Source: Candidatus Abyssobacteria bacterium SURF_5 (GTDB taxonomy: Bacteria; Abyssobacteria; SURF-5). From it: a DNA stretch of 64,000 bases. The stretch is from assembly GCA_003598085.1 (NCBI GenBank), contig QZKU01000068.1, positions 60,173 to 124,172 of the forward strand, written 5' to 3'. The notes under the pieces were generated by a model. It was given only the letters and a program-made list of their open reading frames with translations. It ran no database searches and had not been told where the DNA came from. Below are positions 43,504 to 52,938 of the stretch, in pieces (the first letter of the stretch is position 1; each line of letters opens with the position of its first letter). Both the position numbers and the translations under genes were made by a program.

Positions 43504-46278
43504 TTAATTCTTCAGCGGCCTTCCACTGAGATGTTTCTTCAAGTACTGACCCGTGTGTGAAGCGATCGTCGCCGCTATCTTCTCGGGAGGACCAAACGCC
43601 ACAACTCGGCCTCCCTCATCCCCGCCGCCGGGCCCCAGATCAATTACGTAATCCGCGCACTTGATCACTTCCATATTGTGTTCGATCACGACAACAGTGT
43701 TGCCCATATCAACGAGCGCATTGAAGCAGTCGATCAACTTGCCGATATCATGGAAATGCAGGCCTGTCGTCGGTTCATCAAAAATGAACAGGGTCCTCGT
43801 GGATTTTCCTTCGGCGATATGCGCGGCCAATTTCAAGCGCTGGGCCTCGCCCGCCGAAAGCACATTCGATGGTTGTCCGAGTGTGAGATATCCCAGCCCG
43901 GTATTCATGAGCACCTTCAGACGGCTTCTTAGCGATGGGATATCCCCGAAAAAGGTGCAGGCCTCCGACACGGTCATCTGAAGGACATCGTGAATGGTCT
44001 TGTCCTTATACCGGACATCCAGAATTGACGATTTGTACCGTCTGCCGTCGCACGCATCGCACGTAATATATACGTCGGCCAAAAACTGCATCTCTATCTT
44101 GAGCGTGCCGTCGCCGCCGCATTTTTGGCACCGCCCTCTTCCCACGTTGAACGAGAAGTCGCTCGCGGTGAACTGGCGCAACTGCGCGGAAATAGTCGAA
44201 GCGAAAAGGGTGCGGATCTCGGAGAAGGCATGCATGTACGTGATCGGGTTCGAGCGCGGCGTCCGCCCAATCGGAGATTGATCCACCATGATCGCCTGCT
44301 CGATCTCGTCTACCCCTACCAGCGCCTCATGAGCGCCCGGCCGGTCGCACGAATAGCCTTGCTGGCGCAGAATGCCCCGATACAACGTCTCATCCACGAG
44401 AGTGCTTTTTCCCGAACCAGACACGCCGGTCACACACGTGAGCACTCCCAGCGGAAAATCAACGTCGATATCCTTCAGATTGTGCTCGCGCGCACCCAGC
44501 ACCCTCAGATAGCCATGCGGAAGTCGCCGGGCGCGCCCATTGCCTATCGTCCGTTTCCCGCTGAGATACTGCCCCGTCAGCGATTTGCGCGAGCGCTTCA
44601 GCTCCTGAACGTCCCCCTGAAAAATGATCGAGCCGCCGCTGGCGCCGGCGCCCGGCCCCAAGTCTACCACCTCATCAGCCGCAGATATGATATCTGCATC
44701 ATGTTCGACAACGAGAACCGTATTGTGCGTATCGCGAAGTTTCTTCAGAATGTTGATCAATCTGTCGTTATCTTTTGGATGCATCCCGATGCTGGGTTCG
44801 TCCAGAATGTAGAGGGTGTCTGTGAGACCCGAGCCTAAACACGAGGCGAGATTGATCCTCTGCGATTCGCCACCCGAGAGGGTGCGGGTGAGACGGTCAA
44901 GCGTAACATAATCCAGTCCGACGTCCACAAGATACCGCAAACGCCGTATAATCTCCTTCAAGAGCAGGTCGGCAATTTCACGCTTCTGCTTCGGAAGCTC
45001 CAGGCTTTCCAGAAAACTTATCGACGAGGTGACTCGGCTGCGGCAGAGATCGGCGACTGAATTTCCCGCTATCTTGACTGCAAGCGCTTCAGGTCGCAGG
45101 CGATCGCCATTGCATTTCGGACAAGTGACGTAACTGCGGAACCTGCTGAGAAGCACGCGGATGTGAAGCTTGTACTTCTTCTTTTCGAGCATCTCGAAGA
45201 ATTTGATGATGCCGGGGAAGAAGCGCTTGCCTTCCATCAGCAAGCGTACATTCTTCTCCGACAGCCGCTCGAACGGGACATCAAGCGGAATCCTCTCTTT
45301 TTCCGCGATCTGCCTCAACTCCGCCATCGGCCACTCGTAGTTCGGAAATGTCCATGGCTTGATCGCGCCTTCATTCAACGTCTTCTGCTTGTTCGGAACC
45401 ACGAGATCCATATCGAGCCTGATGATGTTTCCGAATCCATTGCATTCCTGGCAGGCGCCCAGCGGGCTGTTGAAAGAGAACAGTTGAGGAAATGGGTCTT
45501 CGTATTCAAGATCGCATTCGGGACAGAGATGGCGGCTGGTAAATTTCAGCTTCGGCCCATCCACGATGTGAACTTCCAGCCTTCGATCGCCTTCGCCATA
45601 AGCCAATTCGAGCGAATCCGCCAGCCGAGAGCGCGATTGCGGACTTATCTGCATCCGGTCAATAACCAGCCCCCATTCCGCTCCGGCCGGCAACGCTTCT
45701 GAAACCGCCTCTTCCAGCTCGCGAATCCTTTTCTCAACTATTATTCGCGCAAATCCGCGCTTGCTGAATTCCGCCAGTTGAGCCGGTGTGCTGTCCGTGA
45801 CAATTCCTTTTGGGGCAATGATGAAGGCCCTCTTCCCCGAGAAAGCAACAAGCGCCTCCAATATGTCCTCGACCGTGTGCCTTCGGACCTGCTTGCCGCA
45901 GGAGCGGCAATGGACATTTCCGATGCGGGCAAACAAAAGCCTCAAATAATCATAGATCTCCGTTGCTGTGCCTACCGTCGAGCGTGAACTTTTCGAAGGC
46001 GGTTTCTGCTGAATGGCGATTGCAGGCGGGATACCCTCAACATTGTCGAGGTCCGGCTTATCCATCTTTTCCAGGAACTGGCGGGCGTATGCCGACAGAG
46101 ACTCGACGTAGCGGCGCTGCCCCTCGGCATAGATTGTGTCGAAAGCAAGACTCGACTTGCCCGAGCCGCTCACTCCGGTTACTACCGTAAGCCTGTTGCG
46201 CTCCAGATACAGATCGAGGTTCTTTAAATTGTGAACACGAATGCCCTTGAATCTGATTTTCGGATTTGCCCCCGACAT
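43504..46278 (-). CDS. uvrA: Excinuclease ABC subunit A
   Basis: A 924-residue UvrA, complete. There are two ABC modules: Walker A GVSGSGKSSLAFDT near the N-terminus and GVSGSGKSTLVDET in the middle, each followed by a signature (LSGGESQRINLA and LSAGEAQRLKLA) and Walker B (DEPSIGMHP, DEPTTGLHF). The zinc-binding CxxC pairs are present (CRSC/CPEC/CPKC/CQKC). UvrA recognises bulky DNA damage with UvrB. First gene of a three-gene unit with the THEP1-like NTPase and a radical-SAM protein. Confidence 0.97.
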   Translation of the reverse strand: MSGANPKIRFKGIRVHNLKNLDLYLERNRLTVVTGVSGSGKSSLAFDTIYAEGQRRYVESLSAYARQFLEKMDKPDLDNVEGIPPAIAIQQKPPSKSSRSTVGTATEIYDYLRLLFARIGNVHCRSCGKQVRRHTVEDILEALVAFSGKRAFIIAPKGIVTDSTPAQLAEFSKRGFARIIVEKRIRELEEAVSEALPAGAEWGLVIDRMQISPQSRSRLADSLELAYGEGDRRLEVHIVDGPKLKFTSRHLCPECDLEYEDPFPQLFSFNSPLGACQECNGFGNIIRLDMDLVVPNKQKTLNEGAIKPWTFPNYEWPMAELRQIAEKERIPLDVPFERLSEKNVRLLMEGKRFFPGIIKFFEMLEKKKYKLHIRVLLSRFRSYVTCPKCNGDRLRPEALAVKIAGNSVADLCRSRVTSSISFLESLELPKQKREIADLLLKEIIRRLRYLVDVGLDYVTLDRLTRTLSGGESQRINLASCLGSGLTDTLYILDEPSIGMHPKDNDRLINILKKLRDTHNTVLVVEHDADIISAADEVVDLGPGAGASGGSIIFQGDVQELKRSRKSLTGQYLSGKRTIGNGRARRLPHGYLRVLGAREHNLKDIDVDFPLGVLTCVTGVSGSGKSTLVDETLYRGILRQQGYSCDRPGAHEALVGVDEIEQAIMVDQSPIGRTPRSNPITYMHAFSEIRTLFASTISAQLRQFTASDFSFNVGRGRCQKCGGDGTLKIEMQFLADVYITCDACDGRRYKSSILDVRYKDKTIHDVLQMTVSEACTFFGDIPSLRSRLKVLMNTGLGYLTLGQPSNVLSAGEAQRLKLAAHIAEGKSTRTLFIFDEPTTGLHFHDIGKLIDCFNALVDMGNTVVVIEHNMEVIKCADYVIDLGPGGGDEGGRVVAFGPPEKIAATIASHTGQYLKKHLSGRPLKN

Positions 46279-46329
46279 ACTAAAGGAAGAAACCTCTATG
46301 CTACATATTTAATCACAACCAAACATTTC

Positions 46330-46359
46330 ATTTTATCACTAATCCTCGAAACGTGTCAA
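46330..46359 (-). promoter_or_regulatory. Promoter of the uvrA operon
   Basis: TTGACA (46359-46354), 18-base spacer, TAAAAT (46335-46330) on the minus strand. The leader is about 45 bases. No LexA-type box is apparent next to it. Confidence 0.65.
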
Positions 46360-46453
46360 AGACAGGGAGCCTCCAATGATTCATATTCAGGAGCCATGGC
46401 GGGTGCGCAGCAGGATAGAAGTCCGGATACGCTTTCTCAGACAAACTGAAAAA

Positions 46454-47950
46454 CTACGGGGACTGTTGCGCTGGTTGCAGGATCGGCGCTTCGGGAAGAA
46501 CGGATTGAGGCATGGTGATTCCGGAAACCGGCGGAAGAGTGATGATGAACGAGCAGCCATTCCCATTTCCCGGGTCCACCCGCAGTGAGCCGCCATGGGC
46601 ACGGATGATCCTTTCAGCCGAAGTGAGACCGACACCAATGCCCTTGGTCATTCTCGCGCCTGATGAACGATGAAATAGTTTGAAAATGTGCTCCCTCTCT
46701 TCGTCTGACACACCCGGCCCATCGTCGCTCACTTGAATCTCCACGCAATCTTGGTTTTTCTTCACAACCATTTCAATCCGGTTTCGCGAAAATTTGATTG
46801 CGTTGGTGAGAAGGTTTTCAACGGCTCTCTGAAAGTATTTCTCATCCACGACGGCCGGCACGGACTCTCCCTCGGCATGAAGACGATAAGACAACTGTTT
46901 TTGTTTGGCCCGCGCCTCAGACTGATAGGTAAGAACGATCTCCTTAACCAGAGGCGCCAGATCCGTGGGCCGAACATCCAAAACCGCAAGCCCGCGCTCA
47001 AATTTCTTGACCTCGAGAAAGTCCTCGACCAGCATGTTCACTCCATTGCACGCTCGTTCCATTTTCTCGTAATATTCGGGATATTTGGGTGGAGAAATCG
47101 TGCCGTCCCGCATCATATAAATAATGAACAGAATCGCTGATATCGGGTTCTTGATGTCGTGCGTCAGCATGTACAGGAATTCTTCGCGCTCAGATTCCAG
47201 CGCCAGTTGCGCCGTGATGTCGCGAGCCAAACCTTCAGTGCCCAAAAAGACATTCGCCAAGTCGTAGATCCCGCGCGAATTGATCTCAAAGTCGCGGTAC
47301 TCGCCCGCCTTCGTCTTGAGCCGGATATGCAAGCCCCGTGTTAACCGCCGCTCATCCGACCTGCGCTCTTTCAAAACAGGCTCGTACTTGCGGTAATCAT
47401 CGGGATGCACAATCGTCGAAAATTCCTGGCCGACCAGTTCCGCTTCCGTGTATCCCAACAGCTCCCCTACCTCATGATTTATTGAAGAAATAAGGCCGCT
47501 CGGTTCGAGATAGTATAGCAAGTCAGGAATATTATTCAGCAGGTGGCGCACTTTTTCCTCAGACGCCTGCACATCCTTCACCTTCTGCTCCAGTTGAGCC
47601 GTAATTCTGTTGAACGAGTCCACAAGCGTATTGATCTCGGCGCGCTCGTTGCGAATCTCCAACCGCCTCGATAGATTCCCGTCGGCGATCTCCTTGGCGG
47701 CCTCCGACGTCTTCAGTATCGTCCGCACTATTGTCCTGGACAGAAAATACCCGAGCAGCGATATCAGAAGACTGCAACCAAGAAGCAGACCTACCCTCGC
47801 CCAAACCTGCAAGCCCGGCAGCCAGATGGCCCCGATCAGATACGTGCTCAGGAGCAAAGGAATGACGCCCGTCAGCGCAAATGAGAGGGTGAGCCTGTAA
47901 CCGATTCGTTCGTCATAGATGCTGGGGGATAAATATTTCGTGCCCATCAT
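46454..47950 (-). CDS. Sensor histidine kinase with PAS domain
   Basis: A 498-residue kinase. Two helices (about 20-42 and 52-74) bracket only a short loop, so there is no large external sensor. HAMP (74-124), PAS (about 130-245), then HisKA with phospho-acceptor His264 in LTHDIKNPIS. The HATPase domain has LLTNAIKFS (N-box), VSDDGPGV (G1) and GIGVGLTSAERII (G2). No response regulator is adjacent, so it is an orphan. It senses something in the membrane or cytoplasm through PAS. Confidence 0.93.
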   Translation of the reverse strand: MMGTKYLSPSIYDERIGYRLTLSFALTGVIPLLLSTYLIGAIWLPGLQVWARVGLLLGCSLLISLLGYFLSRTIVRTILKTSEAAKEIADGNLSRRLEIRNERAEINTLVDSFNRITAQLEQKVKDVQASEEKVRHLLNNIPDLLYYLEPSGLISSINHEVGELLGYTEAELVGQEFSTIVHPDDYRKYEPVLKERRSDERRLTRGLHIRLKTKAGEYRDFEINSRGIYDLANVFLGTEGLARDITAQLALESEREEFLYMLTHDIKNPISAILFIIYMMRDGTISPPKYPEYYEKMERACNGVNMLVEDFLEVKKFERGLAVLDVRPTDLAPLVKEIVLTYQSEARAKQKQLSYRLHAEGESVPAVVDEKYFQRAVENLLTNAIKFSRNRIEMVVKKNQDCVEIQVSDDGPGVSDEEREHIFKLFHRSSGARMTKGIGVGLTSAERIIRAHGGSLRVDPGNGNGCSFIITLPPVSGITMPQSVLPEAPILQPAQQSP

Positions 47951-48025
47951 TCTCCCTTGGCCCGGTAGATATAGGCTATCGGTTAACTATGGCCGGAGCC
48001 AGTGCCCGGCAACTTGGCAAATCAA

Positions 48026-48038
48026 GCACAAATTGTGC
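48026..48038. repeat. Thirteen-base palindrome upstream of the kinase gene
   Basis: GCACAAATTGTGC, a perfect inverted repeat about 75 bases before the kinase ATG, in a 259-base gap with no gene. It may be an operator; nothing else in the gap is recognisable. Confidence 0.35.
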
Positions 48039-48209
48039 CATGACAAGACGTGACACCGATGGATCAGATGCAAAACTGAACAAAGAGGATTGCCAAAGAG
48101 TGGGATTATGGCATCATCCGGTTTAAAAAGAAGAGTAAGAGAACAGACAGAGCCGAGGATTTTATTGCTTTTCAGACCGACGGTATCGATAAAAGAGATT
48201 AACTACTGG

Positions 48210-49778
48210 TTAGTGCAGCCCTTGCCAGCATCCCGCCAGCCGCGGATCCGTGGCGCCGGTCAAACTCCCGTCTTCCTCGATGCGGATACACTGGGATCCG
48301 CCGAAGAAATCGATTTCGTCGGTCAGCGGGTGTCCCCGTTGGGACAGCGACTGCACAACATTCTCCCCTATCGCCGCTTCAAGGACAAGTCTGCCGTTTT
48401 CGTAGCTGCGCCATCGTGGCGCGTTGATCGCTTCCTGCGGCGACATGTCGAGATCGATAATGTTCGTGAGGATTTGCAACAGCCCCTGGGTTTGTTGATC
48501 TCCTCCAATGCATCCAAGGACCAGATAAGGTCTGGATTCGCGCAGAACCATACAGGGAACAAGAGTGTGCATCGGGCGCTTGTGCGGCTCCAGCGCGTTG
48601 CAATGGCCGGGATCGAGTGAAAAACTTTTTCCCCTGTTCTGGAGGATGATCCCGGTATCGCCCGCGACCATTCCCGACCCGAAGAGGTCGAAGAGGCTGT
48701 TGATGAAGGAGACGGCATTGCCCTCGGCGTCGACAATTGAGAAATATGTCGTGTCTCCGCTCATGCCTGCGGTCGCGCTTCCAGCTTCGGCCGCCCGCCC
48801 GGGATCAATGCTGCTCCTGTACTTGCGAGCACATTCCTCGCTCAGCAGGTGCTCCACCGGAACATCGTGAAACTCTGGATCACAATAATATCGGGCTCGG
48901 TCGCGGAAAACGATTTTCTTGGCTTCGATTTGGTAATGCAGCAGGTCGACGGGATTAAGACTCAGCGACTTCACGTCAAGTTTTTCAAAGATGTTGAGCA
49001 TCTGGAGCAGAGCCAGCCCCTGCGAATTCGGCGGGATGGTAACGACTTCATATCCGCGATACGTCGTGCTGATGGGCTCGACCCAGTTCGGGCGATGTTC
49101 GACAAAATCGCGTTCAGATAAGACTCCGCCCGACTGCCGAACGAATTCGGATATTCGGCGGCCCAGCGGGCCCTTATAGAAGGAGTCGACTCCTTCCTTT
49201 GCCACCTGTTCGAGACTCTTCGCGAGGTTTTCCTGAACCATTCGCTCACCCGGCCCCGGCATTCCGCCAAACGGTTTCAAATAGATTTCTTCGGTAGTCG
49301 GATATCCGCAGATGACGCCGGAACTGATTCCGATAAAGATGGCGATGGCGGCATTGATCTCGAAGCCGTTCCTCGCCAGATCGATTGCGGGCTGAAGAAG
49401 GCTTCCAAAAGGAAGGACGCCGTAACGCTCATGTAGCATCGCCCATCCGCTCAGCGCGCCGGGTGTGGTGATTGAGAGAGGCCCTCGTTCGGGCACTGCG
49501 GCATGCCCGCGCTTCCGATACTCTTCTATCGTGGCCGCAAAAGGCGACCTGCCGCTTGCGTTCAATCCAACGACTTTGCCTTCTTTTTTGAAATACACCA
49601 GGGCAAAAGCATCTCCCCCGATGCCCGTATTCGCCATGTCCACAACATTCAGCGCTGCCGCGACCGCAACCGCCGCGTCGACGCAATTGCCCCCCTTTTC
49701 GAGCACTGAAATGCCCACGCCGGTTGCAAGCGGGTGTGCGGTGGCCACCATGGCTTTATATTTCTCCGCTTTGGCCAC
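48210..49778 (-). CDS. Gamma-glutamyltransferase-family enzyme, apparently cytoplasmic
   Basis: A 522-residue Ntn-hydrolase. The autocatalytic Thr lies in GDTTYFSIVDAEGNAVSF, and ECARKYRS, GSGMVAGDTG and LNNRG-like loop are present, as is a large-subunit N-terminus (GGNCVDAAVAVAAAL). No signal peptide precedes it, unlike classical periplasmic Ggt; YwrD-type and cephalosporin-acylase-like relatives share this. It would hydrolyse or transfer gamma-glutamyl groups or another amide. It ends a unit with the MBL and alpha/beta hydrolases. Confidence 0.88.
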   Translation of the reverse strand: MAKAEKYKAMVATAHPLATGVGISVLEKGGNCVDAAVAVAAALNVVDMANTGIGGDAFALVYFKKEGKVVGLNASGRSPFAATIEEYRKRGHAAVPERGPLSITTPGALSGWAMLHERYGVLPFGSLLQPAIDLARNGFEINAAIAIFIGISSGVICGYPTTEEIYLKPFGGMPGPGERMVQENLAKSLEQVAKEGVDSFYKGPLGRRISEFVRQSGGVLSERDFVEHRPNWVEPISTTYRGYEVVTIPPNSQGLALLQMLNIFEKLDVKSLSLNPVDLLHYQIEAKKIVFRDRARYYCDPEFHDVPVEHLLSEECARKYRSSIDPGRAAEAGSATAGMSGDTTYFSIVDAEGNAVSFINSLFDLFGSGMVAGDTGIILQNRGKSFSLDPGHCNALEPHKRPMHTLVPCMVLRESRPYLVLGCIGGDQQTQGLLQILTNIIDLDMSPQEAINAPRWRSYENGRLVLEAAIGENVVQSLSQRGHPLTDEIDFFGGSQCIRIEEDGSLTGATDPRLAGCWQGLH

Positions 49779-49792
49779 AGAACCTCCTTTGG

Positions 49793-50782
49793 TTATATTA
49801 TTTCGTAAAGGAAATGACGCCCGTCACGTCGTTGTCGCACCTTGCCTTCGTCATGGAGGATGCCAACATTGCCCAGCACGTCGCTGAGGGCGAGGTATAG
49901 GTCTTCGTCCGAATTGAAAAGGAAAACCGACCGGCAAATCTGGTAGAGAGTCTTCGGCCCATGCCTGAGCGCCCGGAGAATATGGGTTCGCCTCTTCCGA
50001 TGGCGCTCGCGGACTTCGCCATTGATAATGCTGCAACCGTGGAAAGGATCGCCGTGACCGGGGAGCACCTGCTTCGGTCCGAGCATTTCGAGGCGCTCAA
50101 GACTTTCCAGGTGCAGATTGAGCGGATTGTAGTCGGCATTCTGTACCGATACTTCGAGTTCAATGAATGCGGTTATCCTGGAGGTCGGCAGCAAGGTGTC
50201 GCCGGTGAAAAGGAGGTCATGCTCATTGTCCAGAAAACAGATCGAGCCGCCGGAGTGACCGGGAGTATGGATTACGTTGAGCGCCATCGCATCGAAAAGA
50301 AATTCCTCGCCGCCGCTCAAGGCAATTGCGGAAGGCGCTCGCGGCTTGATTGCGGGGTCCTCCGGTCCATCCACCAGCCTGACCGCCAAATCATGAGGAA
50401 CTCCCAGCGAATGAAAAAACTCGATCTCTTTGCCCGGATCTTTTCCGCTGCTCGGAGCACCCGTCACCCGGCTGCGCTCCGCATGATGATAATAAATCTC
50501 CGCACCCGATTCAGCCTGGATGCGCGGCGCCAGCGCCCGATGATCGGCGTGGCCGTGCGTCAGAAGAATCCGCTTTATATCCGCCACCGAGCGTCGGTGC
50601 TCGGACAACGCCGCGCTGAGAGCCTCGTATGCCTCGCTGCTTGCGATTCCCGTATCAATCAGTGTCGGCACCGAATCGTTGATGAAGTAGCAGTTCGTCT
50701 CAATGTTGGAAGAGGAGTTGGGAGTACATATCTGGTGGATGGCCAAACGCTCTAGCAGATGCTGCGCCGGATTGCTCATCAC
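49793..50782 (-). CDS. Metallo-beta-lactamase-fold hydrolase
   Basis: A 329-residue protein. The zinc motif is THGHADHRA; further ligands sit in HTPGHSGGS, FTGDTLLP and LPGHGDPF. The C-terminal third looks like the winged-helix seen in LACTB2-type hydrolases. It probably hydrolyses a thioester or other ester. The ATG overlaps the end of the alpha/beta-hydrolase gene by four bases. Confidence 0.87.
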   Translation of the reverse strand: MMSNPAQHLLERLAIHQICTPNSSSNIETNCYFINDSVPTLIDTGIASSEAYEALSAALSEHRRSVADIKRILLTHGHADHRALAPRIQAESGAEIYYHHAERSRVTGAPSSGKDPGKEIEFFHSLGVPHDLAVRLVDGPEDPAIKPRAPSAIALSGGEEFLFDAMALNVIHTPGHSGGSICFLDNEHDLLFTGDTLLPTSRITAFIELEVSVQNADYNPLNLHLESLERLEMLGPKQVLPGHGDPFHGCSIINGEVRERHRKRRTHILRALRHGPKTLYQICRSVFLFNSDEDLYLALSDVLGNVGILHDEGKVRQRRDGRHFLYEII

Positions 50783-51546
50783 AGCTTTGCGACCCGTCGA
50801 ATAAACTCGTAGGTCTTCTCCTTGACGATATCCTTATCGTAGTCGACCGTGATCACATGATATGACCGATTTACTTCAATCACGGTCTTGTCGGAGCTGC
50901 CGAGCAGCTTATGAACGAGCCACACGTTCGGAGGATGTACCGTGTTGTCCTTCGTGCTCTGGATCAGCAGAGCCGGCACGGTGATGTCCTGAAGGTCGTT
51001 CCTCACGTGCGAGAGAAGTTCAAGCAGAGAAGATATGCACTCGAGCGGCGTGCGGTCGTAACTCTCCTGCGCTTCCTTGGCGGCAGGATCAGCGACATCG
51101 CTTTCGGATGGCGGCTTGAATGTAAGAACCTTCTTCGCCAGCGGAAGGATCGGCAGAAGGATGTTTTTCAGGTAAATGGGCGCGCCGTAGGCCGCCACTC
51201 CGGCAACCTTGTACCGTCGCGCATAATGGGCGGCCATGTGAAGGCTCAATGTGCCCCCCATCGACATGCCGCACAAGAAAACTTTCTCGCAGCTCTTACT
51301 CAGTTCCGCAAGATTGTCCACCGCCCCCCGGTACCAGTTGTGCCAGTTCGTCTTCAGCATGTCGCGAGCGCTCGTCCCATGTCCCGGCAGCGGCCGGCAC
51401 AACACCGTCAGCCCTTTGCCCGCGAGATACTCACCAAGCTCGCGCATTTCAAATGGGGAACCGGTGAACCCGTGAGTGAGAAGGCAGCCCACCGGGCCGT
51501 TTGCGAATTTGAATGCCGCAACTTTATCCGGATTTAATGTTCGCAC
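50779..51546 (-). CDS. Alpha/beta-fold carboxylesterase
   Basis: A 255-residue serine hydrolase. The oxyanion region is LLTHGFTGSPFEMREL, the nucleophile elbow is GMSMGGTLS, and the Asp and His are in QSTKDNTV and SYHVITVD. The layout follows thermostable carboxylesterase Est30/monoacylglycerol lipase. It could cleave a CoA or ester intermediate. It is followed by the MBL gene through a four-base overlap. Confidence 0.88.
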   Translation of the reverse strand: MRTLNPDKVAAFKFANGPVGCLLTHGFTGSPFEMRELGEYLAGKGLTVLCRPLPGHGTSARDMLKTNWHNWYRGAVDNLAELSKSCEKVFLCGMSMGGTLSLHMAAHYARRYKVAGVAAYGAPIYLKNILLPILPLAKKVLTFKPPSESDVADPAAKEAQESYDRTPLECISSLLELLSHVRNDLQDITVPALLIQSTKDNTVHPPNVWLVHKLLGSSDKTVIEVNRSYHVITVDYDKDIVKEKTYEFIRRVAKL

Positions 51547-51581
51547 TGTAATGTCTGAGTAAATGGCGCGCGACTACGGTT

Positions 51582-52121
51582 TTAGTATTTATCGTAATGG
51601 ACGAATTCCTCGATCGCGCGCCGCTTCGGAGCGCGGCTGTCGGCCGCCGGCACGCCCACCGGCGTCATCGCTACCACCGTAACACCCTCGGGCACTCCCA
51701 GCGCTTTCTCCGCTTCCTCTATGTTAAAGGCGCCTATATGAACGGTGCCGAGCCCCATTGACTGCGCCGCCAGCACCAGGTTCTCCATCGCGAGCCCCAT
51801 GTCATACATCAGCCAGTCGCCCTTGCTGGTGAGCGCCTGCCCCTTATAGTAGCCGGACTGTCCCTTCTTCGCGCATCCCACGATGACAACGGGCGCTGTC
51901 TTCACGGCTTCCGTAGATGGATTACCGGGCGACAATGTGGCGGCAAGCTTCTCTTTCACGGATGCATCCTTCACCACAATTATCTCCCAACACTGCACAT
52001 TCGCCCATGACGGCGCCCACTGAACGGCCTCGAGCAGCGTCCGCAATTGCTCATCCGTGATGGATGTATCCTTATACTTCCTGATGCTGCGCCGCGATTT
52101 GATCGCATCAATTGTGTCCAT
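51582..52121 (-). CDS. Nitroreductase-family FMN oxidoreductase
   Basis: A 179-residue protein with RRSIRKYKD at the N-terminus (FMN phosphate contact), APSWANVQCWEIIVV, and GLGTVHIGAF, which identify the nitroreductase fold. Members reduce nitro groups, quinones or flavins with NAD(P)H. The substrate here is unknown. It sits between the sirtuin and esterase genes. Confidence 0.88.
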   Translation of the reverse strand: MDTIDAIKSRRSIRKYKDTSITDEQLRTLLEAVQWAPSWANVQCWEIIVVKDASVKEKLAATLSPGNPSTEAVKTAPVVIVGCAKKGQSGYYKGQALTSKGDWLMYDMGLAMENLVLAAQSMGLGTVHIGAFNIEEAEKALGVPEGVTVVAMTPVGVPAADSRAPKRRAIEEFVHYDKY

Positions 52122-52173
52122 GCGCTTCCTCCTGATCCTTCTTCCCTGTATCCCTTGAACGAGCTTTCTCTTT

Positions 52174-52932
52174 TTACACGTGCAGTAATTCTCTCACCAT
52201 TTTTACGATCGCCGGCATCACCGCAGAAGCGTTTTCGTGGATGGCGATATCGGAAAGATGTCGTGTCAAACCCGTCGGCTCCGGATTGACTTCAATGACT
52301 TTCGCTCCTCGCGCCTTGGCCGCAAACGGCAGGCTGGCAGCCGGCTCAACCTGCGCAGACGTCCCGACCACCAGCATGACATCGCAATCGCGCACTTCCG
52401 ACTGGGCCGCGAGCAGTGCATGCATCGGAATCATTTCACCAAAGAAAACGACGTCGGGCTTCAAGATGTTCAGGCACGCGCACATCGGCGGAAACATTTC
52501 CGGCGGGATCTCTTCGCGCGAATAGCGGCGACGGCACGAGAGACACACGAGGTTGCGGCCGTTCCCGTGAAACTCGATAACGGATGTGCTTCCGGCTGCC
52601 TGATGAAGTCCGTCGACATTCTGCGTCACGATGCTGCTCAGTTTGCCGATGATCTCGAGCTCCGCAAGTCCCGTATGGCCCGGATTGGGCTTGGCGCCGA
52701 TCACGAGGTCGCTCAACTCGCGAAGCATGGTCCATATCTTGAAAGGATTTGACCGAAAGGCTTCGATGGTGGCGTACTCCATCGGGTCGTACTTGTCCCA
52801 CAGGCCCTGGGTGCCTCGAAAAGCGGGAATCCCACTCTCCACCGAAATTCCCGCTCCTGTGAGCGCGATCACTTTCGTTGCGCCGGCTATCTGCTCGGCC
52901 GCCTCTCGAATCAACCTATCCACGATTCTCAA
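52174..52932 (-). CDS. NAD-dependent protein deacylase (sirtuin)
   Basis: A 252-residue class III (SIRT5/CobB-like) sirtuin. NAD loop GAGISVESGIPAFRG, TQNVDGLHQAAG with catalytic His in EFHGN, and a zinc site with CLSC and CAC. It removes acyl groups from lysine. It follows the acyl-CoA dehydrogenase gene by six bases, which suggests it counteracts non-enzymatic acylation by this pathway's reactive CoA esters (inference). The residues that select acetyl or longer acyl chains cannot be assigned with confidence. Confidence 0.92.
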   Translation of the reverse strand: MRIVDRLIREAAEQIAGATKVIALTGAGISVESGIPAFRGTQGLWDKYDPMEYATIEAFRSNPFKIWTMLRELSDLVIGAKPNPGHTGLAELEIIGKLSSIVTQNVDGLHQAAGSTSVIEFHGNGRNLVCLSCRRRYSREEIPPEMFPPMCACLNILKPDVVFFGEMIPMHALLAAQSEVRDCDVMLVVGTSAQVEPAASLPFAAKARGAKVIEVNPEPTGLTRHLSDIAIHENASAVMPAIVKMVRELLHV

Positions 52933-52938
52933 TCCCTG

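Noticed and set aside
48026-48038. LexA-type or Fnr-type operator upstream of the kinase gene
   Set aside because: The palindrome GCACAAATTGTGC fits neither consensus, so it is listed only as a repeat.
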